This document shows, in pieces, positions 46,477 to 56,319 of a stretch of DNA of 64,000 bases (position 1 is its first letter; every line of letters begins with the position of its first letter). The stretch is from Pseudomonas floridensis. Its GTDB lineage: Bacteria; Pseudomonadota; Gammaproteobacteria; Pseudomonadales; Pseudomonadaceae. A model generated the notes under the pieces. The model was not told where the DNA came from. It saw only the letters and a list, made by a program, of their open reading frames with translations, and made no database searches. A program made the translations under genes and the position numbers. The stretch lies in NCBI RefSeq assembly GCF_002087235.1, contig NZ_MUIO01000023.1, forward strand, positions 28,168 through 92,167. Reading direction: 5' to 3'.

Positions 46477-46970
46477 TTTCCGACGATACCGATCAGTTCA
46501 ACCCGCGCGATGCCAAGTCGCCCGAGGCCGCCAAAGGCAAGAGCGCCAAGCGTCGCGAAGCGCGGCAGATGGCGACCCAGGCCTTGTACCAATGGCACAT
46601 GGCAGGCCACTCGCTGAACGAGATCGAGGCACAGTTCCGTGTCGACAACGATTTCAGCAACGTCGACGGCACTTATTTCCGTGAGTTGCTGCACGGTGTG
46701 GCAACCAACAAGACCGAGATCGACACTGCGCTCTCGCCTTGCCTGGACCTGACCATCGAAGAACTCGACCCGGTCGAGCTGGCGGTTCTGCGTTTGTCCA
46801 CCTTCGAACTGCTCAAGCGCATCGACGTGCCTTATCGCGTGGTGATCAACGAAGGCATCGAGCTGGCGAAAGTCTACGGCTCCACTGACGGCCACAAGTT
46901 CGTCAACGGCGTGCTGGACAAGCTGGCCCCGCGCCTGCGTGAAGTCGAAGTGAAGGCTAACAAGCGCTGA
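46473..46970 (+). CDS. nusB: Transcription antitermination protein NusB
   Basis: 165 residues from a GTG that overlaps the ribH stop (GTGA), with GGAGG just upstream. The N-terminal leader is slightly longer and polar (about 25 residues) before the core [18 protein letters not shown]. The C-terminal helical part has [23 protein letters not shown] and [13 protein letters not shown]. It works with NusE (S10) at boxA in rRNA transcription. Confidence 0.96.
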
Positions 46971-46986
46971 TCAGCGCCTGACCTTC

Positions 46987-47952
46987 ATGGGAGAGTTTGA
47001 GCTGATTCGTCATTACTTCGCCGCTGCGCCCTGTGCGCAGGTGGGCGAAGAAGTGGCGCTTGGCATCGGCGACGACTGTGCGCTGCTGGCGTTGCCGTCC
47101 GGCGAACAGATGGCGATCTCCACCGATACGCTGGTTGTCGGCGTGCATTTCCCTGAGGTGTGCGATCCTTTCTTGCTCGGCCAGCGAGCGCTGGCGGTGT
47201 CTGCCAGTGATCTGGCTGCCATGGGCGCACGTCCTGTCGGCTTCACCCTTGCCCTGACCTTGCCGAACGTCGATGCAGACTGGCTGGAGGCATTTGCTTT
47301 CGGGCTGAGCCAGATGGCGCAGCGTTGCGCGTTGCGTCTGATCGGTGGTGACACCACTCGCGGCCCGTTGAGTCTGACGCTGACAGTGTTTGGCAGCGTG
47401 CCTGCCGGACTTGCGCTGACACGTAGCGGCGCGCGCGCAGGCGACCTGCTGTGTGTCGGCGGGTCCCTGGGTGATGCGGCCGGTGCCTTGCCGCTGGTGT
47501 TGGAGCAGCACACTGCCGAGCCTTCCGTCGCCGAGCCATTGCTGGCGCGCTACTGGTCTCCCCAGCCGCAGCTGGCGCTGGGGCAGGCATTGCGCGGTAA
47601 AGCGACGTCCGCGCTGGATATCTCGGATGGTCTGCTGGCCGACTGCGGACACATCGCCCGTGCGTCGTCCGTCCGTTTGCTGATCGAGCGTGACTTACTG
47701 CCGATGTCGGCGCCTTTATTGGCGTTCATGGGGATGTCGGCGGCTCAGGAAGCGGCGCTCAGCGGCGGTGATGACTACGTTCTGGCATTCACCCTGCCAT
47801 CCTCTCATCTTGAGGGGCTGCGAGAGGCTGGCTGGCCGGTGCACGTCATTGGTCGGGTGGAAGCCGGACAGGGTGTGGCGTTGCTCGATGCCAACGGGCA
47901 TGACATCACCCCATCGGCGTTGGGCTATCAACATTTTCGGAGCGGTTCGTGA
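46987..47952 (+). CDS. thiL: Thiamine-monophosphate kinase
   Basis: 321 residues starting MGEFELIRHYFAA. Metal/ATP residues in GIGDDCALLALPSGEQMAISTDTLV and the ASDLAAMGARPVGF and GGDTTRGPLSLT segments are intact, as is ALDISDGLLADCGHIARAS. It phosphorylates thiamine monophosphate to thiamine diphosphate. In P. aeruginosa pgpA follows thiL; here the next gene is ribA, after 142 bases. Confidence 0.96.
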   Translation: MGEFELIRHYFAAAPCAQVGEEVALGIGDDCALLALPSGEQMAISTDTLVVGVHFPEVCDPFLLGQRALAVSASDLAAMGARPVGFTLALTLPNVDADWLEAFAFGLSQMAQRCALRLIGGDTTRGPLSLTLTVFGSVPAGLALTRSGARAGDLLCVGGSLGDAAGALPLVLEQHTAEPSVAEPLLARYWSPQPQLALGQALRGKATSALDISDGLLADCGHIARASSVRLLIERDLLPMSAPLLAFMGMSAAQEAALSGGDDYVLAFTLPSSHLEGLREAGWPVHVIGRVEAGQGVALLDANGHDITPSALGYQHFRSGS

Positions 47953-48094
47953 GCCGGTCCGGGCTGAAGTGAGTTCTATCGATCGAACTTTACGATCTGA
48001 ATGCCCGAGAATTCAGCCTGCGCGTCTATAGGAACCTGCTGTTACAATGCAAAACTTGCGAATTTCCAGTCTTCATACTGATTAGGAGCACACG

Positions 48095-48712
48095 GTGCCC
48101 GTCGTATTTGTCGCCGCTTCCAAACTGCCCACACCTTTTGCAGAATTTGCCATGCATGGCTTTATCGAGTCGGCAACCGGGCGTGAACACGTTGTCCTGA
48201 GTCTCGGCGACGTGGCGGATGGTGCCCCGGTGCTGGGCCGTATTCATTCCGAATGCCTGACCGGCGATGCCTTGTTCAGCCAGCGTTGCGACTGTGGATC
48301 TCAGCTCGAAGCCGCCCTGCGCGCCATCGCGACCGAGGGTCGTGGCGTGTTGTTGTATCTGCGTCAGGAAGGCCGCGGTATCGGCCTGATGAACAAGATC
48401 CGCGCGTATGAATTGCAGGATGGCGGTGCCGACACCGTCGAAGCCAACGAGCGTTTGGGTTTTGCCGCCGATCAGCGAGACTACGCGATCTGCCTGCCGA
48501 TGCTTCAGCACCTGGGCGTCGAGTCGCTGCGCCTGATGACCAACAACCCGCGCAAGGTCAAAGCCCTGACTGACATGGGTATCAAGGTGGCTGAGCGTGT
48601 GCCGCTGCACACCGGCCAGAACCCGCATAACAAACTGTATCTGGCCACCAAGGCCGGCAAGCTAGGCCACATGATGGGCAACGAGCACCAGAGTGAGGTC
48701 GGGCCCGCGTGA
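48095..48712 (+). CDS. ribA: GTP cyclohydrolase II
   Basis: 205 residues from GTG (SD AGGAGCACAC upstream). Zinc ligands are present in [18 protein letters not shown], along with [20 protein letters not shown] and [16 protein letters not shown]. It opens GTP to start riboflavin synthesis and supplies the activity missing in RibBA. Upstream spacer may hold its own promoter (TTACAATG near 48040). Confidence 0.96.
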   Translation: MPVVFVAASKLPTPFAEFAMHGFIESATGREHVVLSLGDVADGAPVLGRIHSECLTGDALFSQRCDCGSQLEAALRAIATEGRGVLLYLRQEGRGIGLMNKIRAYELQDGGADTVEANERLGFAADQRDYAICLPMLQHLGVESLRLMTNNPRKVKALTDMGIKVAERVPLHTGQNPHNKLYLATKAGKLGHMMGNEHQSEVGPA

Positions 48713-49128
48713 CCCGCAGTCAGGTCCGTCAGCGGTTGGAAATGCAGTGGTGGCGCCAGTTGGGCCTGACCCTCGCGCCGCTGCTGGTGGTCTGTGTGTT
48801 CTTCGGCAGCAACGAACCCTTGATGAGCGTGTTGGCGTTGCCGCTGTTCATTGCCGGTGTGGGTTCGATGTTCGTCAGCCTCAAACCGTTCGGGGCGTAC
48901 AAGCGTGCCCTGATCACGACCCAAACCGCACTCGATACCGCGCAGGAACCTGCCGCCTGGTTGCACCTTGCCGCCGTTCGACGACTGGCCTTTCTGTTCG
49001 CCGGGCTCCCTGCCTGGACCGCTGCAATCGCTGTGCTCTTCGGGTTGCACCCCTTGCCGGTTTGCCTGCTGGCATTCGCAAGCGTGGTGCTGCTCTACCT
49101 CTATCGGATTCCACGACAGCTGGGCTGA
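48709..49128 (+). CDS. Conserved hypothetical membrane protein
   Basis: 139 residues from a GTG overlapping the ribA stop (GTGA). Three or four membrane helices: about 18-34, 38-57, 92-108 and 112-130 ([22 protein letters not shown]). Not recognised. A gene of unknown function also follows ribA in P. aeruginosa. The overlap suggests it is made together with RibA. Confidence 0.7.
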   Translation: MTRSQVRQRLEMQWWRQLGLTLAPLLVVCVFFGSNEPLMSVLALPLFIAGVGSMFVSLKPFGAYKRALITTQTALDTAQEPAAWLHLAAVRRLAFLFAGLPAWTAAIAVLFGLHPLPVCLLAFASVVLLYLYRIPRQLG

Positions 49129-49167
49129 TTCAGAACTGGCGCAGCATGTGAGCGCCATCGAGCGGGC

Positions 49168-49194
49168 ATAAAAAAAGCGCCCGATGAGCGCTTT
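49168..49194 (-). terminator. Terminator of dxs
   Basis: On the minus strand, AAAGCGC-7-GCGCTTT is followed by a T run (GCGCTTTTTTT). Fits termination of the xseB-ispA-dxs side; on the plus strand there is no T tract. Confidence 0.75.
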
Positions 49195-49211
49195 CAATGT
49201 CGTTGCTTCGA

Positions 49212-51107
49212 TCAGCCGATCAGCACCAGCCGCTCGTTGATTGCAGCCTCGATACCCTCGGCATCCAGCCCGCACTCGGCCAGCATCTGCGCAGGTTTGG
49301 CGTGCTCGACGTACACGTCCGGCAGGCCAATGTGCAGCACGGACTTGAGGATGTTTTCCCGCGCTAGAAACTCGCTGATCGCAGCACCCGCGCCGCCCAT
49401 GATGGCATTTTCTTCCAGCGTGACCAGCAATTCGTGATTGGCCGCGGCTTCGCGGACAAGGGCTTCGTCCAGAGGCTTCACGAAACGCATGTCGATCACC
49501 GTCGCATCCAGCTTCTGCGCCACAACCAGCGCCTCGGCCAGTTGCACGCCGAACACCAGAATCGCAACGTCCTGACCTTGACGACGGACCACGCCCTTGC
49601 CGATTTCGACCGGCTCCAGATCCTTTTCGATCACGGCATTGGGGCCGGTGCCTCGTGGGTAGCGCACAGCGGCAGGGCCGTTGTGCAGATAACCGGTGCT
49701 GAGCATTTTGCGCAGTTCGTTCTCATCGCTTGGCGTCATCACGACCATGCCGGGAATGCAGCGCAGATAGGACAGGTCGAAACTGCCGGCATGTGTCGGT
49801 CCGTCTTCACCCACCAGGCCTGCACGGTCAATGGCGAACAGCACGTCGAGGTTCTGCACCGCCACGTCATGCACCAACTGGTCGTAACCGCGTTGCAGGA
49901 ACGTGGAGTAGATCGCGACCACTGGCTTGCTGCCTTCACAGGCCATGCCCGCTGCCAGCGTGACGGCGTGCTGCTCGGCAATCGCGACGTCGAAATACCG
50001 CTCAGGGAAGCGCTCACTGAAATCGACCAGATCCGAACCTTCTTTCATGGCCGGGGTGATGCCCACCAGCCGTGAGTCGGCCTCGGCCATGTCGCACAGC
50101 CATTGTCCGAACACGCCGGAGTATTTCGGGCCACTGACCTTTTTCGGGATCGCGACAGGGGCGTTCAGCGGTTCAAGTTTGGTAATGGCGTGATAGCCGA
50201 TCGGGTCGACTTCCGCCGGGCCGAAACCTTTTCCCTTCTTGGTCACTACGTGCAGAAACTGCGGACCCTTGAGGTCGCGCATGTTGCGCAGCGTCGCGAT
50301 CAGCGTTGGCAGATCGTGACCGTCGATAGGGCCAATGTAGTTCCAGCCCAGCTCTTCGAACAGTGTGCCGGGGACCAGCATGCCCTTGGCATATTCTTCG
50401 GTGCGGCGGGCGATTTCCCAGGCGCCGGGCAGGCGCGAAAGCACTTTCTTGCTGCCTTCACGCATGCTGGCGTATGTGCGGCTGGAAAGGATCTTGGCCA
50501 GGTAATTCGACAGCCCACCGACATTGCGCGAGATCGACATGTCGTTGTCGTTGAGAATGACCAGCATGTTCGCGGCCACTTCAGGGGCATGGTTCAACGC
50601 TTCGAACGCCATGCCGGCCGTCAGCGCGCCGTCACCGATCACGGCGATCGACTTGCGGTCGCTGCCCTGCAGGCGCGAGGCGATTGCCATGCCCAGCGCG
50701 GCACTGATCGAGGTGCTGGAATGGCCTACGCCAAAGGTGTCGTACTCGCTCTCGCTGCGACGCGGAAACGCAGCCACACCGTCCTTCTGGCGCAATGTGG
50801 ACATGCGCCCACGGCGGCCGGTCAGAATCTTGTGCGGGTAAGCCTGATGGCCTACGTCCCACACCAGACGGTCGTCCGGCGTATCGAACACGTAATGCAG
50901 AGCGATCGTCAGCTCGATGACGCCAAGACCGGCACCAAAATGCCCTCCGGTCTGGCCAACGGAGTAGAGCAGTTCCAGGCGCAGTTCATCGGCCAGGGTT
51001 TCCAGCTCGGCTTCACCCAGACGGCGCAGGCCATCCGGTGTATTGGCTCGGTCGAGCAACGGCGTAACCGGGCGCTCGCGGGGAATCTCTTTGAACGTCG
51101 TGGGCAT
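49212..51107 (-). CDS. dxs: 1-deoxy-D-xylulose-5-phosphate synthase
   Basis: 631 residues, normal length. Thiamine diphosphate motif [37 protein letters not shown], transketolase pyrimidine domain [24 protein letters not shown] and C-terminal domain after residue 480. Condenses pyruvate and glyceraldehyde-3-phosphate, the first MEP isoprenoid step. It lies downstream of ispA with 157 bases between, so it may also have its own promoter. Confidence 0.97.
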   Translation of the reverse strand: MPTTFKEIPRERPVTPLLDRANTPDGLRRLGEAELETLADELRLELLYSVGQTGGHFGAGLGVIELTIALHYVFDTPDDRLVWDVGHQAYPHKILTGRRGRMSTLRQKDGVAAFPRRSESEYDTFGVGHSSTSISAALGMAIASRLQGSDRKSIAVIGDGALTAGMAFEALNHAPEVAANMLVILNDNDMSISRNVGGLSNYLAKILSSRTYASMREGSKKVLSRLPGAWEIARRTEEYAKGMLVPGTLFEELGWNYIGPIDGHDLPTLIATLRNMRDLKGPQFLHVVTKKGKGFGPAEVDPIGYHAITKLEPLNAPVAIPKKVSGPKYSGVFGQWLCDMAEADSRLVGITPAMKEGSDLVDFSERFPERYFDVAIAEQHAVTLAAGMACEGSKPVVAIYSTFLQRGYDQLVHDVAVQNLDVLFAIDRAGLVGEDGPTHAGSFDLSYLRCIPGMVVMTPSDENELRKMLSTGYLHNGPAAVRYPRGTGPNAVIEKDLEPVEIGKGVVRRQGQDVAILVFGVQLAEALVVAQKLDATVIDMRFVKPLDEALVREAAANHELLVTLEENAIMGGAGAAISEFLARENILKSVLHIGLPDVYVEHAKPAQMLAECGLDAEGIEAAINERLVLIG

Positions 51108-51215
51108 CAGGCGAATCGTTATAAGTAAAAGAGGCGGCAGTTTACCTTATGCATCGCAAGCTGCCCATGAAGTGCATCAGTGGCGTCCGACGGCAACGGA
51201 CCTGATGACTGTGAC

Positions 51216-51241
51216 CGGATGAACCGCGGTTGATTCATCCG
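51216..51241. other. Inverted repeat between ispA and dxs
   Basis: CGGATGAA (51216-51223) and TTCATCCG (51234-51241), perfect 8-bp arms with a 10-base loop. No T tract on either side. Could be a processing site or weak attenuator in the ispA-dxs transcript. Confidence 0.35.
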
Positions 51242-51264
51242 ATTTCGATAGTCGGTAATTCTGA

Positions 51265-52152
51265 TCAGTGGCGGCGTTCGACGATGTAACGGGCCAGTGC
51301 ACGCAAGGGCTCGGCCGCCGTACCAAACGAATTCAACGCCGCGAGCGCCTGATCGCGTAATTCCAGTGCGTACGCCTTGGCGCTCTCGAGCCCCAGCAAC
51401 GCCGGGTAAGTCGGTTTGTCGCGCGCGATGTCGGCACCCTGGCGCTTGCCAAGGGTCGCGGTGTCGCTTTCCACGTCCAGAATGTCGTCCTGCACCTGAA
51501 AGGCCAGACCTACCGCTCGGGCGTACACCTGAAGTGCATCCAGTTGTTTCTGGTCAGCATGGCCGCTGGCCAGCGCGCCGAGTCGGACACTCGCTTCGAT
51601 CAGCGCGCCGGTCTTGTGGCGATGCATGTATTCCAGCGCGGTCTGGTCCAGTTTCAGGCCCACCGAACCCAGATCAATCGCCTGACCGCCGACCATGCCG
51701 GCCGGTCCTGCAGCTGCTGCCAGGGCGCTGACCATCTGCAGACGAGTATCCGCATTGCGGGAGGTCAGGTGTGGCGCGAGCAGGGCGGTGAACGCCAGGC
51801 TTTGCAAACCATCGCCGGCCAGAATCGCACAGGCTTCATCGAACGCCTTGTGTGTCGTGGGTTGGCCACGGCGCAGATCGTCGTCGTCCATTGCCGGCAA
51901 ATCATCATGCACCAGCGAATACGCGTGAATCAGCTCGACCGCGCAGGCCGCGCCATTGGCGTCTTCCGCCACACCGCCGAGTGCTTCACAGGCCGCGTAG
52001 GCCAGCAATGGGCGCACGCGCTTGCCGCCGTTCATCACGCTATAGCGCATCGCGTCATACAGACGGCTAAGTTCAGGGCCGGGTGCTTGAAACAGGCCTT
52101 CGAGTGCCGCGTTGACGCGGTCCTGGCTTTGCGCTTGATAGCTCGCAATCAT
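51265..52152 (-). CDS. ispA: (2E,6E)-farnesyl diphosphate synthase
   Basis: 295 residues. First Asp-rich motif [14 protein letters not shown] (about residue 83), second [12 protein letters not shown], with [13 protein letters not shown] between. Condenses isopentenyl diphosphate to geranyl and farnesyl diphosphate. Start [17 protein letters not shown] overlaps the xseB stop by four bases (ATGA). Confidence 0.96.
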   Translation of the reverse strand: MIASYQAQSQDRVNAALEGLFQAPGPELSRLYDAMRYSVMNGGKRVRPLLAYAACEALGGVAEDANGAACAVELIHAYSLVHDDLPAMDDDDLRRGQPTTHKAFDEACAILAGDGLQSLAFTALLAPHLTSRNADTRLQMVSALAAAAGPAGMVGGQAIDLGSVGLKLDQTALEYMHRHKTGALIEASVRLGALASGHADQKQLDALQVYARAVGLAFQVQDDILDVESDTATLGKRQGADIARDKPTYPALLGLESAKAYALELRDQALAALNSFGTAAEPLRALARYIVERRH

Positions 52153-52394
52153 TCAGGCAATTCCGCGTCATCAAACGGCTCTTCGGCCAGTTCGCCATCC
52201 CGCTCCAGCAACACCTGCACCTTCTGTTCGGCCGCAGTCAGGGCGCTCTGGCAATCGCGGGTCAGGCGTACGCCTTGTTCGAAGGCGGTGAGGGAGTCTT
52301 CCAGCGACAACTCGCCATTCTCCAGCCGCTCTACCAGCGTTTGCAGATCAGCGAGAGACTGTTCGAAATCCAGTGCAGCTTTCTTGCGGGCCAT
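52149..52394 (-). CDS. xseB: Exodeoxyribonuclease VII small subunit
   Basis: 81 residues, [44 protein letters not shown], the whole conserved core of XseB. It forms a coiled-coil complex with XseA, which is encoded elsewhere. First gene of the xseB-ispA-dxs group, and overlaps ispA by four bases. Confidence 0.95.
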   Translation of the reverse strand: MARKKAALDFEQSLADLQTLVERLENGELSLEDSLTAFEQGVRLTRDCQSALTAAEQKVQVLLERDGELAEEPFDDAELPE

Positions 52395-52521
52395 GAGGGC
52401 ATTTTCCGGTAGAGATTGAACCGGGCGACACTAGCAGAGCGAGGCCCGTGGGGCAAATGACGGTGACCTGTTCAAGGAACTGATCGCGCGCCCGACGCGC
52501 TATCAGACTGGCCCGCCGGGA

Positions 52522-53688
52522 TCAGATAGCGGCGAAACCGGACTGCAGATCTGCGATCAGGTCATCCGGGCTTTCCAGGCCTACCTGCAGGCGCAGCATC
52601 GGGCCGTGACCGCAATCAGGGCCATGCTGTTCGATCTCTGTGACCAGGCTTTCGAAACCACCCCACGAATAGCCGATCCCGAACAGTTTCAATGCGCCGA
52701 CGAAACGGTCCAGCACCTGATGGTCAGCCGACTTGAACTCGAAGCTGAGCAAACCGTTACAGCCATGAAAATCGCGTTTCCAGATCGCGTGTCCGGGATC
52801 ATTCGGCAGCGCCGGGTACAGAACACGCGCCACCGCGGGCTGTTCCAGAAGCCACTCGGCGACCTGCAAGGCATGACGCTCGTGCATGGCCATGCGTGCC
52901 GCCAGACTGCGGGCACCACGCAGCACCAGATAAGCGTCGTCCGGGCTGACCGTATTGCCGACAGCGGTGTTCATGGTCTTGAGGGTTTGCCAGTGGGGTT
53001 CGGTCACGCTCACGCTGCCCATCATCACGTCCGAATGCCCGGCAACATACTTGGTCAGCGCCATCAGCGAGATATCCGCGCCCAGTTCCAGTGGCTTGAA
53101 CAGAATTCCCGAACCCCACGAGTTATCCACAGCCAGCAACAGATTTTTCGCTTTGCACACCTGCGAAAGTGCTGGCAGGTCGCACATGTCGAAGGTCAGC
53201 GAACCGGGCACTTCGGCGTAAATCATCCGCGTGTTGGGCTTGATCAGGGACTCGATGTCGCTGCCGTCCGCCGCGTAGTAATCGAACGCGATGCCGAAGG
53301 CCGTGAGCATCGTCCTGGCCAACCGCCGCACCGGCCCGTAGACCGACTCGGTCATCAGCACGTGGTCGCCCGGACGCAGGAACGACTGAAACATCTGCGC
53401 CACCGCCGCCAGTCCGGTCGGATACAGGTAGGTGCCGTGGGCACTTTCCAGCTCGGTGATCAGGTCCTGCAACGCGAAGGCCGTCGGGTTGCCGTTGGCT
53501 CCGTAGGTCAGCGAACGTTCGGGGCCCGCAGTCCGCACTTCGGCTTCGCGCAAGTCAGCCAGGCTGTCGAACAACACCGTGCTGATACGCACGACCGGTG
53601 GATTGACCGACAATCCCGGACCACTGCCAGCGCTGCGGCCGCGTTGCGACAGGGCGGTGTGGGCGCGAGGATCTTTGTCGTGCGGCAT
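52522..53688 (-). CDS. metC: Cystathionine beta-lyase (Cys/Met metabolism PLP enzyme)
   Basis: 388 residues, aspartate-aminotransferase fold. PLP Lys213 lies in ALTKYVAGHSDVMMGSV, phosphate-binding and ring-stacking segments in YPTGLAAVAQMFQSFLRPGDHVL with SVYGPVRRL, and Asp in AVDNSWGSG. It most resembles MetC (cystathionine to homocysteine, pyruvate and ammonia); related gamma- and beta-family members cannot be fully excluded. The gene stands alone. Confidence 0.87.
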   Translation of the reverse strand: MPHDKDPRAHTALSQRGRSAGSGPGLSVNPPVVRISTVLFDSLADLREAEVRTAGPERSLTYGANGNPTAFALQDLITELESAHGTYLYPTGLAAVAQMFQSFLRPGDHVLMTESVYGPVRRLARTMLTAFGIAFDYYAADGSDIESLIKPNTRMIYAEVPGSLTFDMCDLPALSQVCKAKNLLLAVDNSWGSGILFKPLELGADISLMALTKYVAGHSDVMMGSVSVTEPHWQTLKTMNTAVGNTVSPDDAYLVLRGARSLAARMAMHERHALQVAEWLLEQPAVARVLYPALPNDPGHAIWKRDFHGCNGLLSFEFKSADHQVLDRFVGALKLFGIGYSWGGFESLVTEIEQHGPDCGHGPMLRLQVGLESPDDLIADLQSGFAAI

Positions 53689-54027
53689 CTTGGGGCTCCG
53701 GGTGCGGGACAGGCATTCAGGTCAGAAAAACGCGTTCAATCCGGTCGACTGGCAAGGCGTCATCACCACAGTCAACCGCTGAGCGAGCCAAGGCTATCAG
53801 AGTAAGGCCTGCCTACGCGTGGGTTATGCGTCAGTGCAGCCTGCTGTCGCGCGGACCGGATCATCGCGATCACTTCGTTGAATCGATCGCTTTCTTGAAG
53901 TGAAGGGGCATTTTCCGTGGGCATGTGAGCACGCCCGTGGGCGGTGGGTGAAGGCGTATTTTAAGTGCCTGATACGCACATCCGGTCCCTGAATATCTAC
54001 CTGCACCCCAACGCCGTGACTGGTGTC
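53689..54027. other. Intergenic region of 339 bases, nothing recognised
   Basis: Lies between the metC start and the stop of yghU; both genes are on the minus strand. I see no convincing ORF, terminator or operator. The metC promoter must lie in the part near 53700-53780. Confidence 0.5.
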
Positions 54028-54870
54028 TCACTTGTCCAGATCGGACGCCTGATGCCGTTCCGGAACCTGTTCTGACTCCTCGCCCCAGGTCCGGTTGACC
54101 TTCTTGCCACGTATCACCGCAGGCCGCTCGGCGATCTCTTCGGTCCAGCGGATAAGGTTTGGATACTCGTGCACCGAGAGGAACTCGGCTGCCGAATACA
54201 CCTTGTTCTGCACCAACGCGCCGTACCACGGCCAGACTGCGATGTCGGCGATGGTGTAAGTATCGCCGGCCAGATAACGGCTTTCGCCAAGACGACGGTT
54301 CAATACGTCCAGTTGACGCTTGGCCTCCATTGCAAAGCGGTTGATCGGGTACTCCATTTTCTCCGGCGCGTAGGCATAGAAATGCCCGAACCCGCCGCCC
54401 AGATAAGGCGCAGCGCCCATTTGCCAGAACAGCCAGTTCAAGGTTTCAGTCCGACCAGGCAGATCGGCCGGCAGAAAGCTGGAAAACTTCTCTGCCAGGT
54501 ACAACAGGATCGAACCCGACTCGAATACGCGCACAGGTGTGTCGTGACTGCGGTCCAGCAGTGCAGGAATCTTGGAGTTGGGATTGACCCCGACGAAACC
54601 ACTGGAAAACTGATCGCCCTCTGAGATTTTAATCAGCCACGCATCGTACTCCGCGCCGCTGTGACCCAGCGCCAGCAGTTCTTCCAGCATGATCGTGACC
54701 TTCACCCCGTTCGGCGTGGCCAGTGAATAAAGCTGCAGCGGATGCTTGCCGACCGGCAGTTCCTTGTCATGCGTGGGACCGGCCGTAGGGCGATTGATAT
54801 TGGCAAAAGCGCCGCCTGACGACGCCTCGGGCTGCCAGACCTTGGGCGGTGTGTAAGGAGTGCTGGACAT
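54028..54870 (-). CDS. yghU: Glutathione-dependent disulfide-bond oxidoreductase (YghU-like GST)
   Basis: 280 residues. Thioredoxin-like N-terminal domain with LYSLATPNGVKVTIMLEELL, whose Thr-Pro-Asn motif binds glutathione in the Nu-class GSTs YghU and YfcG, VNPNSKIPALLD and FESGSILLYLAEKF; all-helical C-terminal domain after about residue 125 with YTIADIAVWPWYGAL. Its N-terminal extension of about 40 residues (YTPPKVWQPEASSGGAFANINRPTAG) is also typical of YghU. It reduces disulfides and peroxides using glutathione. Confidence 0.9.
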   Translation of the reverse strand: MSSTPYTPPKVWQPEASSGGAFANINRPTAGPTHDKELPVGKHPLQLYSLATPNGVKVTIMLEELLALGHSGAEYDAWLIKISEGDQFSSGFVGVNPNSKIPALLDRSHDTPVRVFESGSILLYLAEKFSSFLPADLPGRTETLNWLFWQMGAAPYLGGGFGHFYAYAPEKMEYPINRFAMEAKRQLDVLNRRLGESRYLAGDTYTIADIAVWPWYGALVQNKVYSAAEFLSVHEYPNLIRWTEEIAERPAVIRGKKVNRTWGEESEQVPERHQASDLDK

Positions 54871-55294
54871 GAAGGTGGGCCTCGGTTGAGTGGTTGAGAA
54901 AGCGTTTTGACGCAGGCGTTACAGGTTGAACCCGGGTCAGAGTTCTGAGTGCGGATGCGTCGGGAAGGTCATTTCATTTGCACAACCGTAGCGCGGATAC
55001 AGCGGTTGTCGATAGGTCTGGGGTACCATTCTGAGGTTTGACCATGCATCCGATAGAGCCGGGTTCGGCGTCTTGTCGATACCGTCATCCGCATGGCCAT
55101 TTGTTGCACACATGCGCTGGCATCTTTTTGGCCTGAAAAGTGATTTTTCTAACGTCGGGGTGAAGTGGCGGATAACGGTTTCGCCGCTGGGTGAACCGCG
55201 AAACCGTATTTTTTGCACGGCCAGCTGCTTGAGTCTGATGTTGGCAAGGGTGCTTCACAGGATGGGATCACCCCACCGGGTAATCAGCAGTCCG
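54871..55294. other. Intergenic region of 424 bases, nothing recognised
   Basis: Between yghU and the XRE regulator. Several short frames exist on both strands, but none has both an SD and a protein-like composition. No terminator with a T tract was found. Confidence 0.5.
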
Positions 55295-55567
55295 TCATAG
55301 GTCCCGAATACGTCTGTCCAACAGTTGCAGCAGGGTTCCTCGGCTTATGGAAGCTTGTTTGGCGTAGCAGGAAACCAGCAATTCCAGAGGATGAATACCG
55401 ATTCTGGTCGCGAGTTGGTCGAGTTTTTCAATCGTTGGACTCTTCAGTCCGCGTTCGATTTCAGACAGGTAGGTGCGGCCGCTTACGCCAACAAAATCCT
55501 CCTGGGTCAGACCTTTTGCTTCACGCGATTCCCTCAGTGCAGCCCCAATAGCTTCGCTCAACTTCAT
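55295..55567 (-). CDS. XRE-family transcriptional regulator
   Basis: 90 residues with a Cro/CI-type helix-turn-helix at about 8-62: ALRESREAKGLTQEDFVGVSGRTYLSEIERGLKSPTIEKLDQLA. The remaining 30 residues form a short tail. Single-domain XRE proteins of this size often control themselves and a neighbour. A perfect TATAGC/GCTATA inverted repeat lies upstream in the region shared with the divergent gene at 55689. Confidence 0.82.
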   Translation of the reverse strand: MKLSEAIGAALRESREAKGLTQEDFVGVSGRTYLSEIERGLKSPTIEKLDQLATRIGIHPLELLVSCYAKQASISRGTLLQLLDRRIRDL

Positions 55568-55613
55568 TGCGCTGCCCCTTTACAAAAGAAAGGGATTTCG
55601 CTTGAGTGACCGT

Positions 55614-55632
55614 TATAGCACTACACGCTATA
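55614..55632. promoter_or_regulatory. Candidate operator for the XRE regulator
   Basis: TATAGC-ACTACAC-GCTATA, perfect 6-bp arms with a 7-base spacer. TATAGCA is also repeated directly (55614 and 55629). It lies 47 bases upstream of the XRE start and 57 bases before the divergent gene. Confidence 0.45.
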
Positions 55633-55688
55633 GCATTCGTCAGGTTGAATGCGTTTCGGGGCGAATCGCCGCAAGGATCAGGAATTTC

Positions 55689-56057
55689 ATGAATCACACC
55701 AAGAACCGGGCGTGGCTTTTCAAATGCCGTAGCGCCTCATTCAGGCCAGTCAATCAAGCGTGCCGAGCTCTCCGGCAACGACGTCCGCTCATGCGTAAAT
55801 GCCTCAAACCCTCCAGCCCTCCATCCGAACGGCTGAACAAGCACCAGGTGGTCAGCGCAATGCAGGCTTACCTCATGAACGGTTGGGAAGGCCTTGATGA
55901 ACAGGACAGACTGGCGCTGGGTCTAGAGCCTGCCAAAGAAGGGGAAAGTGAAGATGTCGCGCTGAAAAGGCTGGCAATGTTCTTTATGGATTGTGCGGAT
56001 ATTTCGTTGCGCAGGGCATTGGTGGCGCGCACGAAAAGCTTGGGGGGCGGGGATTGA
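55689..56057 (+). CDS. Hypothetical protein divergent from the XRE regulator
   Basis: 122 residues from the ATG at 55689, chosen for an AGGA six bases upstream; an in-frame ATG at 55791 (88 residues) may be the true start, since the first 34 residues are basic and look unstructured. The C-terminal part LNKHQVVSAMQAYLMNGWEG, then DEQDRLALGLEP and LKRLAMFFMDCADISLRRALVA is helical and protein-like. Not recognised. Confidence 0.5.
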   Translation: MNHTKNRAWLFKCRSASFRPVNQACRALRQRRPLMRKCLKPSSPPSERLNKHQVVSAMQAYLMNGWEGLDEQDRLALGLEPAKEGESEDVALKRLAMFFMDCADISLRRALVARTKSLGGGD

Positions 56058-56283
56058 GGAGGAACGTGCCCCCGCTGGCTCAGGCCTGATCCGTCTGCAC
56101 ACACCTATCAGGCAACGTTTTCAAGCTCGCCCCAAAAACGCAACGATTCGTACCGTCGCTCGGTCCTGTATTTTACGGAATCCAAGTCCGGGATCAGTTG
56201 ACCACTACAGTCGGGTGCACCTAATCGTCAAACCGCACAGGCAAGGTTTTTGCCGGTTTCACGATCATTTCGAATTCCATTCC

Positions 56284-56311
56284 CCCGCGGTCTGCCAATG
56301 CAGACCGCGGG
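56284..56311. repeat. Inverted repeat 3' to the quinone-oxidoreductase-like gene
   Basis: Perfect 11-bp arms CCCGCGGTCTG (56284-56294) and CAGACCGCGGG (56301-56311) with a 6-base loop, eight bases after the stop of the minus-strand gene. There is no T tract, so it could stabilise the transcript end instead of acting as an intrinsic terminator. Confidence 0.6.
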
Positions 56312-56319
56312 TTGCAGGT

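Noticed and set aside
54937..55218. 93-residue minus-strand frame between yghU and the XRE gene
   Set aside because: No SD, no hydrophobic or structured pattern, and not in register with any known family.
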